In this document: positions 1-8,430 of the stretch, one piece after another
Layout of the letters: every line of letters begins with the position of its first letter
Numbering within the stretch: the first letter of the stretch is position 1
Source of the DNA: Microbacterium aurum
GTDB taxonomy: Bacteria > Actinomycetota > Actinomycetes > Actinomycetales > Microbacteriaceae
DNA length: 64,000 bases
Assembly (NCBI RefSeq): GCF_016907815.1
Contig: NZ_JAFBCQ010000001.1
Span: forward strand, 930,001 to 994,000
Direction of reading: 5' to 3'
Position numbers and translations under genes: made by a program
Notes under the pieces: model-generated
The model's input: only the letters and a program-made list of their open reading frames with translations
The model's database searches: none
What the model was told of the DNA's origin: nothing

Positions 1-252
1 CTGACGCACGCCACCGACCTCGACGAGGCGCAACGGGCGGCGCTGTTCGCCGCCGTGCGCAGCGTGCTGGGCGGCGCCTTCGCGCGGCAGCGGAGCGTTC
101 CGATAGACGAGCTCAAGGCGCGCAAGGTCGCGGCGATGGCGGTCCATGGCCGCACCGGTGAGCAGTGTCCGGACTGCGGCGGCACCGTGGCGGATGTGCC
201 GGGGTCGAAGGGCGCCGCCCAGTACTGCCCCGTCTGCCAGCCCGAGCGCTGA
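1..252 (+). CDS. Fpg/Nei-type DNA glycosylase, C-terminal fragment
   Basis: The reading frame is open from base 1, so the N-terminus lies outside the window. The visible 83 residues end in a C-terminal zinc finger with a CPDCGG ... YCPVCQ pattern, preceded by a segment ending in AVHGRTGEQ. This is the FPG/IleRS-type zinc finger of formamidopyrimidine-DNA glycosylases and endonuclease VIII, which excise oxidised bases and bind DNA through this finger. The catalytic N-terminal proline cannot be seen, so Fpg and Nei cannot be told apart. The gene is separate from serS, with about 130 bases between them. Confidence 0.8.
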   Translation: MTHATDLDEAQRAALFAAVRSVLGGAFARQRSVPIDELKARKVAAMAVHGRTGEQCPDCGGTVADVPGSKGAAQYCPVCQPER

Positions 253-368
253 CCCTGGCGCGATCCGGCGACCTGCGCGGCACCGCGTGCCACCGCCCGC
301 GCCACCACACGCCCGCCGCCTGCGCCACCGTGCAACCACCCGGCATCCGCCCCGCCGCACCCCGCAAC

Positions 369-374
369 TAGACT
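369..374 (+). promoter_or_regulatory. -10 element of serS, probably leaderless transcript
   Basis: A TAGACT hexamer ends seven bases before the GTG of serS. A start site at the usual distance would fall on or next to the GTG, and no Shine-Dalgarno sequence is visible, so the mRNA is probably leaderless. No good -35 box is seen. Confidence 0.5.
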
Positions 375-380
375 TGCCGC

Positions 381-1646
381 GTGATCGATCTCGCCCTGCT
401 CCGCGACAACCCGGACCTCGTCAAGCGCTCGCAGGAGGCCCGCGGCGAGTCGCCCGACACCGTCGACGACGCGCTCGCCGCCGACCGGGCGCGCCGTGCC
501 GCGATCACCGCTTTCGAAGAGCTGCGGGCGGAGCAGAACGCGCACGGCAAGAAGGTCGCGCAGGCGCCCAAAGACGAGAAGGCCGCGCTCGTCGCCCAGG
601 CGAAGGACCTCAGCGACCGGGTCAAGGCGGCCCAGCAGGCCGTCACCGAAGCCGAAGCCGCCGCCGAAGAGGCTCTCGCTCGCATCGAGAACATCGTCAT
701 CGACGGCGTCCCCGCCGGCGGCGAAGAGGCCTTCGTCACGCTGCGCACGCATGGCGAGCCGGCATCCTTCGACTTCGAGCCCCTCGACCACCTCGCCCTC
801 GGCGAGAAGCTCGGCGCGATCGACATGGAGCGCGGCACGAAGGTGTCGGGCTCGCGCTTCTACTTCCTCACCGGCATCGGCGCGCGCCTCGAGTACGCCC
901 TCATGTCCCTCGCGCTGCAGCGGGCGGTGGATGCCGGGTTCATCCCGATGATCCCGCCCACGCTCGTCCGGCCCGAGATCATGCGCGGCACCGGATTCCT
1001 CGGACAGCACGCCGACGAGGTCTACCGCCTCGAAGCCGACGACCTCTACCTCGTCGGCACCAGCGAAGTGCCGCTCGCGGGCTACCACATGGGCGAGATC
1101 ATCGACCTCTCCGCCGGCGCGAAGCGCTACGCGGGCTGGTCCACCTGCTACCGCCGCGAGGCCGGCTCGTACGGCAAGGACACCCGCGGGATCATCCGCG
1201 TGCACCAGTTCAACAAGCTGGAGATGTTCGTCTACACCACGCCCGAGGATGCCGAGGCGGAGCACCTGCGTCTCGTCGCCCTGCAGGAGAGCATGCTGCA
1301 GGACCTCGGCCTGAGCTACCGCGTGATCGACGTCGCCGCCGGCGACCTCGGGTCGTCCGCGGCGCGCAAGTACGACGTCGAGGCGTGGGTGCCGACGCAG
1401 CAGGCGTACCGCGAACTGACCAGCACCTCCAACTGCACGAGCTATCAGGCGCGCCGGCTCGACGTGCGCTACCGGCCCGATGGGGGGAAGACCGTGCCCG
1501 TCGCGACGCTCAACGGCACGCTCGCGACGACCCGGTGGATCGTCGCCCTGCTCGAAACGCACCAGCGCGCCGACGGGTCGGTCGTCATTCCCGAGGTGCT
1601 GCGGCCGTACCTCGGCGGTCTCGAGGTCGCGGAGCCGGTGGCATGA
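381..1646 (+). CDS. serS: seryl-tRNA synthetase
   Basis: Class II aminoacyl-tRNA synthetase that charges tRNA-Ser with serine in the cytoplasm. The 421-residue length is normal for bacterial SerRS. Residues about 25-105 are rich in Ala, Glu, Lys and Arg and form the antiparallel coiled-coil arm that grips the tRNA-Ser long variable arm. The catalytic core shows [11 protein letters not shown] near residue 225, the motif 2 block [13 protein letters not shown] near 257, and the motif 3 arginine in [10 protein letters not shown] near 384. The GTG start is supported by the -10 box seven bases upstream. The stop codon overlaps the start of the next gene (ATGA). Two tRNA-Ser genes, its substrates, lie within 3 kb downstream. 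Confidence 0.97.
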   Translation: MIDLALLRDNPDLVKRSQEARGESPDTVDDALAADRARRAAITAFEELRAEQNAHGKKVAQAPKDEKAALVAQAKDLSDRVKAAQQAVTEAEAAAEEALARIENIVIDGVPAGGEEAFVTLRTHGEPASFDFEPLDHLALGEKLGAIDMERGTKVSGSRFYFLTGIGARLEYALMSLALQRAVDAGFIPMIPPTLVRPEIMRGTGFLGQHADEVYRLEADDLYLVGTSEVPLAGYHMGEIIDLSAGAKRYAGWSTCYRREAGSYGKDTRGIIRVHQFNKLEMFVYTTPEDAEAEHLRLVALQESMLQDLGLSYRVIDVAAGDLGSSAARKYDVEAWVPTQQAYRELTSTSNCTSYQARRLDVRYRPDGGKTVPVATLNGTLATTRWIVALLETHQRADGSVVIPEVLRPYLGGLEVAEPVA

Positions 1647-2578
1647 CGGCCGACCGCGCGCGCGGCGACGAGAGGCTGCCGCCGACCGGTTCGGTCAAGG
1701 TCGTCGGTCCCCGCAAGGCCGCGCGGCTCGTCGAGCGCGTCGCGGAGGATGCCGAGAACCCGGCCGTTTCGACGGAGCGGCTGCTCATCGCCCTCGACGT
1801 CGACGGGACGGTGCTGCTCGAGGATGAGACGCTCAGCCCCGGCGTCGTGGACGCCATCGCCCACGCGCACCGCGCCGGCCACGAGGTCATGCTCGCGACC
1901 GGCCGCAGTTGGGAGGGGACGCGCGGCATTCAGCACGTCCTGGAGTTGGCGCCGGAGTACGCGGTGTGCTCCAACGGCGCGGTCATCATGAAGCGCGTCG
2001 GCGGGCCGTTCGGCGACGAGAGCGTGTACGAGCGCTTCCACGTCGAGACGTTCGACCCGACGGAGGTCGTCACGCTGCTGCGCGAGCACCTGCCGGAGGC
2101 GCGCTACATGGTCGAGCTCGCCGACGGGCGGCGGTTGTACACCGAGCACATGGACGACTGGAACCTCGCGCACGCGCAGCGGGTGGGGTTCGACGAGCTC
2201 GTCGCGCAGCCGGTGTGCCGCGTCGTGGTGGTCTCGCCCGACGACACCGACGCCGACTTCGTCGAGCTGGTCTCGCGGATCGGTCTGAACAAGGTGTCGT
2301 ATGCCGTGGGGTGGTCGGCCTGGCTCGACATCGCCCCGCAGGGCGTGGACAAGTCCACGGCGCTGGAGAAGGTGCGCACCTGGCTGGGCGTCGAACCCGA
2401 GCGCGTGCTGGTGATGGGCGACGGGCGCAACGACCTCGGGATGTTCCGGTGGGCGCGCGAGCACGGCGGCCGGGCGATCGCCATGGGACAGGGGCCCGAC
2501 GAGGTGCGGGCCGAGGCGGGCGAGATCACGGCATCCGTCCACGCCGGCGGTGTCGCGGACGTGCTGCGCCGGCTGTAG
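1643..2578 (+). CDS. HAD-superfamily (Cof-type, IIB) phosphatase
   Basis: Predicted cytoplasmic phosphatase of 311 residues, translationally coupled to serS by an ATGA overlap. The HAD motif I LDVDGTVL lies at about residues 49-56, where the first Asp is the nucleophile. Motif IV GDGRND lies near residue 258, and the segment between fits a C2 cap. A Lys near the GVDKST block is the usual motif III residue. The family dephosphorylates sugar phosphates, flavin or cofactor phosphates; the substrate cannot be read from sequence. The first 45 residues before the HAD core are a basic extension. The serS-HAD pairing is common in Microbacteriaceae (general knowledge). Confidence 0.88.
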   Translation: MTADRARGDERLPPTGSVKVVGPRKAARLVERVAEDAENPAVSTERLLIALDVDGTVLLEDETLSPGVVDAIAHAHRAGHEVMLATGRSWEGTRGIQHVLELAPEYAVCSNGAVIMKRVGGPFGDESVYERFHVETFDPTEVVTLLREHLPEARYMVELADGRRLYTEHMDDWNLAHAQRVGFDELVAQPVCRVVVVSPDDTDADFVELVSRIGLNKVSYAVGWSAWLDIAPQGVDKSTALEKVRTWLGVEPERVLVMGDGRNDLGMFRWAREHGGRAIAMGQGPDEVRAEAGEITASVHAGGVADVLRRL

Positions 2579-2697
2579 CGCAATCGCAGGCGCGTCTTTC
2601 AGGGCCTGCTCAGGCGCTCGCGGGAAGATAGGACGGGTCTGCTCGGATAGACTCGCCGTTCGATGGATGCCTCACGAGCCCCGTGTCGCATGCGTCT

Positions 2698-2782
2698 GGA
2701 GGGTTGTCCGAGCGGCCGATGGACCCGGTCTTGAAAACCGGTGGGCAGCAATGTCCCGTGGGTTCGAATCCCACACCCTCCG
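2698..2782 (+). tRNA. tRNA-Ser(UGA)
   Basis: An 85-base cloverleaf. The 5' GGAGGGT pairs with ACCCTCC before discriminator G2782. The anticodon stem CCGGT/ACCGG closes the loop CTTGAAA, giving anticodon TGA at 2732-2734. A long variable arm and the GGTTCGAATCC T-arm follow, as expected for a class II tRNA-Ser. CCA is not encoded. Confidence 0.97.
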
Positions 2783-2815
2783 CTTCGCGGCCCTGCCGCA
2801 CCTGAAAGGACTCCC

Positions 2816-4123
2816 GTGAGTGCACGCACCGACGGCTCGCGCCGCCAGCCCGTCGCCCGTCACGGCATCCTGACCTCGCCGAAGCCGTTCGCGCAGATCC
2901 TCACCGTGCTCGGTGCGATCGTCGCGGTCGTCGTGCTGAGCGCCACGTCCGTCGCGGCGTTCGCGGCGTGGAACGCGGTGAGCTCGGTCGAGGCGGCAGG
3001 CGTGGACATCGGCGACGCCGGCGAGGCGCAGCTGCCGCCGACGCTCGGCGAGATCGAGGGCGGCGTGAACCTGCTGCTGGTCGGCACGGACTCGTGCGAG
3101 GGCGCGAACGCGTCGCTGTCGGGCGCGTGCCAGAACGGCGACACCGACGGTGAGCGCAACGACGTCACGATGCTGCTGCACATCTCGGACAACCCGCGAC
3201 GGGTCACCGTCGTGTCGTTCCCGCGCGACATGATCGTGCCGATCCCGTCGTGCACAGGCGAGGACGGCAGGCAGTACTCGGCGATGAGCGCGCAGATGCT
3301 CAACGTGTCGTACATGTACGGCGGGCTGTCGTGCTCCGTGGCCACGGTCGAGAAGCTCACCGGGATCGACATCCAGTTCGCGGCGGCGATCCGGTGGACG
3401 GGCGTGATCAACATGTCCGATGCGATCGGCGGCGTGCAGGTGTGTCTGTCCGACCCGATCAAGGACGACCACACCGGCATCAACTGGCCGGCGGGGGAGC
3501 GGACGCTCCAGGGCGTCGAGGCGCTGCAGTTCCTGCGGATCCGGCACGGTATCGGCGACGGCTCCGACCTCGGTCGCATCTCCAATCAGCAGCAGTTCAT
3601 GAGCTCCCTGGTGCGCAAGCTTCAGTCCGACGGTGTGCTCGCGAACCCCGGTACGCTCCTCAACCTCGCCACGACCGCGGTCAAGCAGGTCAACGATGGA
3701 CAGCTCGTGCTGAGCAAGTCCCTCGCGAACCCGCAGAAGATGGTGCAGATCGCGATGGCCGTGAAGGACGTCGCGTACGAGGACATCGTTTTCGTGCAGT
3801 ATCCGACCGTGTATGCCGAGGGCGGGCTGCGCGTGCAGCCGGTGCTCTCCGATGCCGCGGTGCTCTTCGACGCGCTGGCGAACAACCAGCCGCTGCAGCT
3901 GACCGGGTCCACGAGCGACGGCTACGGGACCGAGGTGGTGGGCGAAGCCACCAAGCCCGACGCCGGTGCGACAGCGACGCCCGCTCCGACCGAGACGGCG
4001 GCGCCGGATGCCGGGACCGGAGCGACCGAAGCGCCCGCCCCGACCGAGACCTCCGTGGCGCTGCCGAGCACCGTGACCGGCCAGAACGCCGCGCAGGTCA
4101 CCTGCACCGTCGCCCAGCGCTGA
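2816..4123 (+). CDS. LytR-CpsA-Psr (LCP) family cell-wall ligase
   Basis: Membrane-anchored enzyme of the family that transfers lipid-linked glycopolymers to peptidoglycan outside the cell. The 435-residue protein has a short basic N-terminus, one transmembrane segment near residues 22-48, and an LCP domain from about residue 80 (NLLLVGTD). The domain includes ERNDVTMLL, SFPRDMIVPIP near 136 and FLRIRHGIGDGSDLGR, which carries the conserved arginines that bind polyprenyl phosphate. The C-terminal 55 residues are a Thr/Pro/Ala/Glu-rich linker ending in a Cys-containing tail. GTG start chosen because AAAGGA lies just upstream. A very similar gene is found on the minus strand at 43446-44738. Confidence 0.92.
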   Translation: MSARTDGSRRQPVARHGILTSPKPFAQILTVLGAIVAVVVLSATSVAAFAAWNAVSSVEAAGVDIGDAGEAQLPPTLGEIEGGVNLLLVGTDSCEGANASLSGACQNGDTDGERNDVTMLLHISDNPRRVTVVSFPRDMIVPIPSCTGEDGRQYSAMSAQMLNVSYMYGGLSCSVATVEKLTGIDIQFAAAIRWTGVINMSDAIGGVQVCLSDPIKDDHTGINWPAGERTLQGVEALQFLRIRHGIGDGSDLGRISNQQQFMSSLVRKLQSDGVLANPGTLLNLATTAVKQVNDGQLVLSKSLANPQKMVQIAMAVKDVAYEDIVFVQYPTVYAEGGLRVQPVLSDAAVLFDALANNQPLQLTGSTSDGYGTEVVGEATKPDAGATATPAPTETAAPDAGTGATEAPAPTETSVALPSTVTGQNAAQVTCTVAQR

Positions 4124-4345
4124 TCCGCGGGGGTGGGGCGTGTGCCGCCGCCCGCGGCGGCGGCGGCGCCCGCGAGACGGCACATCCGCGACGAAACGGG
4201 ACGTGACCCATCCCGTCTCGTCAGGGATTGGCCGTCTCGTGCGGTGACGGCGGCCGGCGGATGCCGCGGCATCCGGTTCTGGAGGGCACGCGCGACCGGT
4301 TATGATTGCCGGGTGCGTTCGCGCCGTTTCGGCGGCGGGACGCCT

Positions 4346-4437
4346 GGAGACGTCGCATAGTCAGGCCTAGTGCACCACCCTGCTAAGGTGGAGTCCCCTT
4401 ACGGGGACCGAGGGTTCAAATCCCTCCGTCTCCGCCA
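4346..4437 (+). tRNA. tRNA-Ser(GCU), probable ICE attachment site
   Basis: The acceptor stem GGAGACG pairs with CGTCTCC, followed by G4434 and an encoded CCA at 4435-4437. The anticodon stem CCACC/GGTGG encloses CTGCTAA, giving anticodon GCT at 4382-4384. A long variable arm is present. A tyrosine integrase gene lies about 700 bases downstream, reading toward it, so the tRNA 3' end is the likely attachment core. No second copy of the 3' end was found in the window. Confidence 0.96.
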
Positions 4438-4439
4438 AG

Positions 4440-4466
4440 AAATCCCCGGTCAAGCCGGGGATTTTC
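4440..4466 (+). terminator. Rho-independent terminator after tRNA-Ser(GCU)
   Basis: A perfect ten-pair stem AAATCCCCGG/CCGGGGATTT with loop TCAAG, followed by TTC, lies three bases after the encoded CCA. It could also terminate transcripts from the minus strand. Confidence 0.85.
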
Positions 4467-4543
4467 TGACTTCCGATCGGTCGGCTATCTCTGATAGATC
4501 GGGGAGAGATTGGGCGGCAGTGTCCCCACAGTGTCCCGGAAGA

Positions 4544-5065
4544 TCAGCCCGCTCCTGTGCGTGGGCTCTCCGCGCCGGTACCTGTGCGCGTGCGCCATTC
4601 TGCGACGGGCTCGCGAAGACCCAAGGCGGAGCGCACCGCCCGTGACCGAGCTTGCCTCCGGGCCTGTTCGACCCCGTAGGGGATGGCCGAGAGCGTGATG
4701 GTCAGGATGGTGGCGATGCCGTACATGCCGGCGGCGGAGAAGAGTGGTGGGCTTGCGATAGCGGCGAGGGCAGCGATGATTGCGACTATTCCGAGGACGG
4801 CCGCAACGCCCCAGAGGTAGGTCGCGATCAGGAAGAGGATTCCTGCGCCGGGTCCGGTGCGGGCGATTACCCAACCGACGATCTCGTCGTCGCGAGCGTC
4901 TTCTACTAATCGTCGTTCAGCGGTGCCCTCGCGCATTCGACTCGCTTCGTCCCCTAACCAGCGGGCTCGTCTCAACTCGGGCGGTCGACGCTCAGTGAGG
5001 ACGACTGTCAGCAGCGGGGCTAGCGCGGCGATGAGTGCCACCGCCCAAGGCGTCAGATCGTCCAC
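4544..5065 (-). CDS. multi-pass membrane protein, paralogue of 29141-29635
   Basis: Unrecognised family of 173 residues. A hydrophobic segment sits at the N-terminus (PWAVALIAALAPLL), then a charged stretch with RRARWLGDEASRMREGT, then two or three hydrophobic segments (GPGAGILFLIATYLWG, a second rich in Ala/Ile, and YGIATILTITLS), and a basic tail. GTG at 5065 is chosen because GGGAGG lies nine bases upstream and because the paralogue aligns from the same point; an upstream ATG at 5086 is possible. The paralogue at 29141-29635 shares LTPW, RRA-WL, GPGAG and YLWG blocks and stands next to a TIR gene. Here the gene lies alone between the tRNA and the integrase. Function unknown; a role as a membrane component of defence is only an inference from the paralogue's context. 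Confidence 0.6.
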   Translation of the reverse strand: MDDLTPWAVALIAALAPLLTVVLTERRPPELRRARWLGDEASRMREGTAERRLVEDARDDEIVGWVIARTGPGAGILFLIATYLWGVAAVLGIVAIIAALAAIASPPLFSAAGMYGIATILTITLSAIPYGVEQARRQARSRAVRSALGLREPVAEWRTRTGTGAESPRTGAG

Positions 5066-5118
5066 GTCAAGCAACCTCCCTCTCATGCGATCAAACCATG
5101 AGGCGCCGACGTGTGATG

Positions 5119-6234
5119 CTAGCGGCCGAGTTCGGGCGTGCGTTTTTCGGAGGACGTGACGGGTCCCGTCGCGGCGCTGTTCTCGGCCGCGGCGAGGCGG
5201 TTGATGTGGTCTCGTCGTTGTCCTTCGCCCAGGATGTGGGCGTACACCCGGAGAACAGTGCGGGGGTCGTCGCCTAGGTATTCGGCGACCTCGTGGATCG
5301 GCGTCCCGAGTCGAAGCCACGTGGATGCGGCGTAGTGACGCAGCGCGTGCCGGTGAAAGCCGATGGGGTACTTTCGCACCGTGGTGACCTTGAATTGGTC
5401 GCCCCGGCGGTTGGTGAAAAGGTACTCGTCCTGCTGCTTACCGCGTGCATAGCGATGGAAGATCGCGAGGGCGCGGGGTGAGAGCGGGACCGGTCGCGTC
5501 CCACGCCAGGACTTCGGGTCCTTCTCGTCGTAACCGTCGGAGTGGGAGCGGGTCACGATGAGCTGGGGCAGAGGACGTTCGATCAACCAGCTGACACGGG
5601 CGGCGCGGAGTTCGCCCCACCTCAGCCCTGTCAATGACTTGAACTCGTACAGATCCGCGATGTCTTCACGCTTCCGACGGACCGCGCTGATGGCGGCGGT
5701 GAGCTGCTCTGAGGTCGGCACCTCCGCCGGCGCCACCGATCGTTGCGTCACCGAGAGTTCGTTGATCTTCGCCATGGTGCGGACGGGGTGGGGCTGGTGA
5801 AGCACTCCCTGGCGTTCGGCGTATGTGAAGAGAGCACTCAGTGTCGTCTTGGCGCGGGCGACAGTCGCAGGCTTCTTGCCTGCGCGCAGCTGCTTCATGA
5901 GATGTGCTCGGATGTCCTCTGCGTGGACATTGGCGAGCGGCCGCGCAAGAAGGGTAGCGGGCAACGCGGCCAGGTTGTTGTTGTCCGTGTCGATCGTATG
6001 CGGATTGCCGTCACTCCTGGCCTGCTGGAACTCGGTCACGAGCTGCCCGAGCGTGAAGGACCGTTTAGGAGCGAGGGGTCTGCCCGTCTCCAGCAGGTGC
6101 TTCTGTTCCCGTTCCCACTGCTCGGCATCGTGCTTGCGATCAAACGTTCTATTCGCGACGAGCTTCCCGCCGAGCTTGACTCGCGCGACGTAGACCATCT
6201 TCCCGCTCTGTTTCTTGCGTGCTTCGATGCTCAC
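5119..6234 (-). CDS. tyrosine site-specific integrase
   Basis: Catalyses integration and excision of the element by strand exchange at the tRNA-Ser site. In the 371-residue protein an AP2-like arm-binding N-terminus (KMVYVARVKLGGK) is followed by a core-binding SAM-like domain with EFQQARSDG. The catalytic domain has Arg in TGLRWGELRAA near residue 203, the HRHALRHYAAS box near 295, and the nucleophilic Tyr in RVYAHIL near 329. The GTG at 6234 overlaps the stop of the upstream excisionase-like gene (GTGA), which decides the start; the frame is open further upstream but the extra residues look like the shadow of that gene. The gene reads toward the tRNA, the usual ICE left-end arrangement. Confidence 0.93.
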   Translation of the reverse strand: MSIEARKKQSGKMVYVARVKLGGKLVANRTFDRKHDAEQWEREQKHLLETGRPLAPKRSFTLGQLVTEFQQARSDGNPHTIDTDNNNLAALPATLLARPLANVHAEDIRAHLMKQLRAGKKPATVARAKTTLSALFTYAERQGVLHQPHPVRTMAKINELSVTQRSVAPAEVPTSEQLTAAISAVRRKREDIADLYEFKSLTGLRWGELRAARVSWLIERPLPQLIVTRSHSDGYDEKDPKSWRGTRPVPLSPRALAIFHRYARGKQQDEYLFTNRRGDQFKVTTVRKYPIGFHRHALRHYAASTWLRLGTPIHEVAEYLGDDPRTVLRVYAHILGEGQRRDHINRLAAAENSAATGPVTSSEKRTPELGR

Positions 6235-6443
6235 AGGATCACCCCGGCGAGTCGCTCGATGTCCACCTTCCGGTAGACGCGCTTGTGCTCCGTCAGCACC
6301 ACAGGTTCGATTGGGGCGCTTCCGGCCAGCGCCAGCGTCCGGAGGGTGGTCCGATGAATTCCGAGAAGTGCGGCTGTCTCTTCTTCGGTGCAGAACAATC
6401 GTCCGTCGTCCAGGACGTCGTGCCAATTGCGTGCCTCAACCAC
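6231..6443 (-). CDS. excisionase-like small helix-turn-helix protein
   Basis: A 70-residue protein with a MerR/excisionase-type winged helix: EEETAALLGIHRTTLRTLALAGSAP followed by RVYRKVDIERLAG is the pattern of DNA-binding domains that bend attachment DNA and set the direction of recombination. It starts with GTG, overlaps the upstream gene by eight bases and the integrase by four, so the three are one transcript. A role as recombination directionality factor follows from size, fold and location; a transcriptional regulator is the alternative. Confidence 0.75.
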   Translation of the reverse strand: MVEARNWHDVLDDGRLFCTEEETAALLGIHRTTLRTLALAGSAPIEPVVLTEHKRVYRKVDIERLAGVIL

Positions 6444-7026
6444 TCACCGGTCGACCGATGTTGGAGGTGATGCCGGTGAGCCAGCCTGCGGCGCGGGCCT
6501 TCTGGATCCAGTCCACGGCGGTCCGCTCGGGGATGTCGAGTTCGAGGGCGATGAGTTGGGCGGGCGGGGAGTCCGCGAGGGCTGCGCTGCTGTAGAGGAT
6601 CTCGATGACCTCCCAGCGCTCGTCCTTGACGCCTCGTTTGACGACTGCTTCGGCGAGCCAGGGTGGGATGATCCTGCCTTCCGTGGCTGTGAGGTCCGCG
6701 ATGGTGGTCCATTCGGCGCCAGGGGTGTCGTCGAGGAGGACGGACACGCAGTGGGGGATCGCGGCTTGGAGGATCGCTTGCGTGGCGGTGCGCTTCAGGC
6801 GGTCTTCGTCGAAGTCGTCGCTGATCGCCCGGTTCACGATGGTCGTGGGGATGTAGCGTCCACGGGCTGGGTTGTAGTGCGCTTCGATCGTGGTTTCGAT
6901 GCCCGGGAACTGCCCTGTCGCGGTTGCGACGAATGCGGGCGCTATGCGCAGAGCGGTCCCGACCGGTTGCGTGGCGTCGTTTGACGTCATGGCGTTGCCA
7001 GCGAGTGTGTTCACGTCGACCTTCAC
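6436..7026 (-). CDS. hypothetical protein with C-terminal helix-turn-helix
   Basis: First gene of the xis-int transcript, 196 residues or slightly fewer. The N-terminal half has no recognisable motif (YNPARGRYIPTTIVNRA). Residues about 155-185, PAQLIALELDIPERTAVDWIQ, look like a helix-turn-helix, followed by ARAAGWL. GTG at 7026 has GAGGGG too close to it; GTG at 7014 or ATG at 6990 are possible alternative starts. The likely role is DNA binding in control of excision or replication of the element, inferred from position only. Confidence 0.6.
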   Translation of the reverse strand: MKVDVNTLAGNAMTSNDATQPVGTALRIAPAFVATATGQFPGIETTIEAHYNPARGRYIPTTIVNRAISDDFDEDRLKRTATQAILQAAIPHCVSVLLDDTPGAEWTTIADLTATEGRIIPPWLAEAVVKRGVKDERWEVIEILYSSAALADSPPAQLIALELDIPERTAVDWIQKARAAGWLTGITSNIGRPVSG

Positions 7027-7070
7027 CCCCTCAGTTTGTCTTACCGCTCTGCACTTCGACAGATTCGACC

Positions 7071-7108
7071 TTGACTAACAATACTGCTTAGGTATTTAGT
7101 CATGTCAA
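7071..7108 (+). promoter_or_regulatory. promoter and operator-like dyad upstream of the ParA-like operon
   Basis: TTGACT at 7071-7076 and TATTTA at 7093-7098 make a -35/-10 pair with a 16-base spacer. The heptamers TGACTAA (7072-7078) and TTAGTCA (7096-7102) form a perfect inverted repeat covering both boxes. This suggests autoregulation, plausibly by the ParA/partner proteins, and it lies in the divergent gap shared with the xis-int transcript. Confidence 0.5.
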
Positions 7109-7150
7109 GAGGGAATCTGCTTCTACAAATCCAGTACTGGAGGAGTGACC

Positions 7151-7810
7151 ATGAACGTGATCGTCGTCGCGAACCAGAAGGGCGGGGTCGGGAAGACGAC
7201 CGTCGCGATGCAGCTGGGGGCGGCGCTCTCGCGTCGGCATCGGGTCCTGGTGGTCGACACGGACCGGCAGGGCTCGGTCGGCTGGTGGGCCGACCGGTCG
7301 CGGCATCACTTGGCGTTCGATCTGACGGCGACGCAGAGCCTGCTCGCGCTCGGGCGGATCCGTGAGCTGGAGGGCCGGTATCACTACGTCCTGATCGACA
7401 CCGCTGGGGGTGTGGAGGGTGGGGCGCTGATGGACACGGTGATGGATGCCGCGGACTTCGTCCTCGTACCCATGACGCCGGATCCGCTTGCGTTCGCCCC
7501 GACCCTGCACACGATCAGCCGGCTGATCGAACCGCGGATGCTGCGGTTCTCGGTGCTGCTGAATCGGATCGATCCGTGCATCCCGCACCAGGCGGCGGGA
7601 TGGTGCGACCTGCTGGACAGCGTCTACGGCATCCCCCGGTTCGATCATCACCTCCGCGAGTACCGCGCCCACGCCGATGCTCCCGCCCTCGGCGACGTGC
7701 TGACGACGCTGCCGGACAACCGGCGCACCCGCGGTGTGATCGCCGACGTCACCACCGTCGGGTACGAGCTCGAGGCTCAGTTCGAGTCGGCGCTCGCGGG
7801 GCGGTGGTGA
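7151..7810 (+). CDS. ParA-like ATPase
   Basis: Walker-type partition ATPase of 219 residues. The deviant Walker A, NQKGGVGKTT, sits at about residues 8-17; DTDRQGSVGWWAD is the Walker A' region and VLIDTAGG the Walker B. GGAGG just upstream decides ATG 7151 over GTG 7145. It is followed with a GTGA overlap by a small basic partner gene, as in parA-parB or parA-RHH operons. In an integrated element it could stabilise an excised circular form, or place it in the cell. The first of four tightly packed genes. Confidence 0.85.
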   Translation: MNVIVVANQKGGVGKTTVAMQLGAALSRRHRVLVVDTDRQGSVGWWADRSRHHLAFDLTATQSLLALGRIRELEGRYHYVLIDTAGGVEGGALMDTVMDAADFVLVPMTPDPLAFAPTLHTISRLIEPRMLRFSVLLNRIDPCIPHQAAGWCDLLDSVYGIPRFDHHLREYRAHADAPALGDVLTTLPDNRRTRGVIADVTTVGYELEAQFESALAGRW

Positions 7811-8154
7811 CGGTGGCGCGCATCGACCTGGTCGACGCCCTCCGTGACGTGCGCACCGCCGGCCCGGCAGGCACACCGGGGCCGAAGTTCGCCCGCTGTG
7901 ACCGGAAGGACGCGCGGCTGCGGTTCGACCAGACTGCCGCGCTGACGGGCCTCGCGGAGACGCTGATGCGGCGGCGGGCGGTGAAAGCGGAGCGGATCAC
8001 CGAGAACACCCTCATCCGCATCGCGATCGACCTGCTCCTGGCCCACGCCGGCGATCTCGTCGGTTCCACGGAGGACGAGCTCCGCGCATCCGTGACGGGG
8101 AAGACCGTGAACGAGCAACCACTCACCACTGAAAGGAAAGGAACCGGGACATGA
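7807..8154 (+). CDS. ParA partner, possible centromere-binding protein
   Basis: 115 residues, GTG start overlapping the stop of the ParA-like gene. No family is certain. The middle is basic (KFARCDRKDARLRF, MRRRAVKAERITENTLIRIAIDLLL) and resembles a short strand followed by two helices, as in ribbon-helix-helix proteins that bind centromere repeats and contact ParA. The C-terminus has TEDELRASVTGK. Its stop overlaps the next start (ATGA). The assignment rests on context and basic character; a plain hypothetical protein is the alternative. Confidence 0.6.
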   Translation: MTVARIDLVDALRDVRTAGPAGTPGPKFARCDRKDARLRFDQTAALTGLAETLMRRRAVKAERITENTLIRIAIDLLLAHAGDLVGSTEDELRASVTGKTVNEQPLTTERKGTGT

Positions 8155-8423
8155 TCCGATTGAGTGAGGAGCACGCCGACGACGTCCTCGAACGCGCGGG
8201 GATCGCCGCGCTGTACTACGACGAGGCTGATGTCGCCGTCAACCCAGGGGCGCCGGGCAGGGATGTGGACTTCGTCCTGGAACCCCTCGCGCTGACCGCC
8301 ATGACGGACGAGGACCGTGCCCGGCTGCGTGAGGTGTGCGCCCGGGTGATCGTCGACCCGACCCGTCACCGCCGCGAGTTCGTCCGGCTTGTCCTGAGCG
8401 CCATCGGCCCCGCCACCGAGTGA
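8151..8423 (+). CDS. small hypothetical protein
   Basis: 90 residues, acidic, with GAAAGGAAAGG a few bases upstream and an ATGA overlap with the preceding gene, so it belongs to the ParA operon. No motif is recognised; a helical C-terminus with RREFVRLVLSAIG is visible. Function unknown. Confidence 0.55.
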   Translation: MIRLSEEHADDVLERAGIAALYYDEADVAVNPGAPGRDVDFVLEPLALTAMTDEDRARLREVCARVIVDPTRHRREFVRLVLSAIGPATE

Positions 8424-8430
8424 GAGAGCG

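Noticed and set aside
146..2578. An 810-codon open frame across serS
   Set aside because: The first 500 codons are the GC-driven shadow of serS; only the part from 1643 is a real gene (HAD hydrolase).
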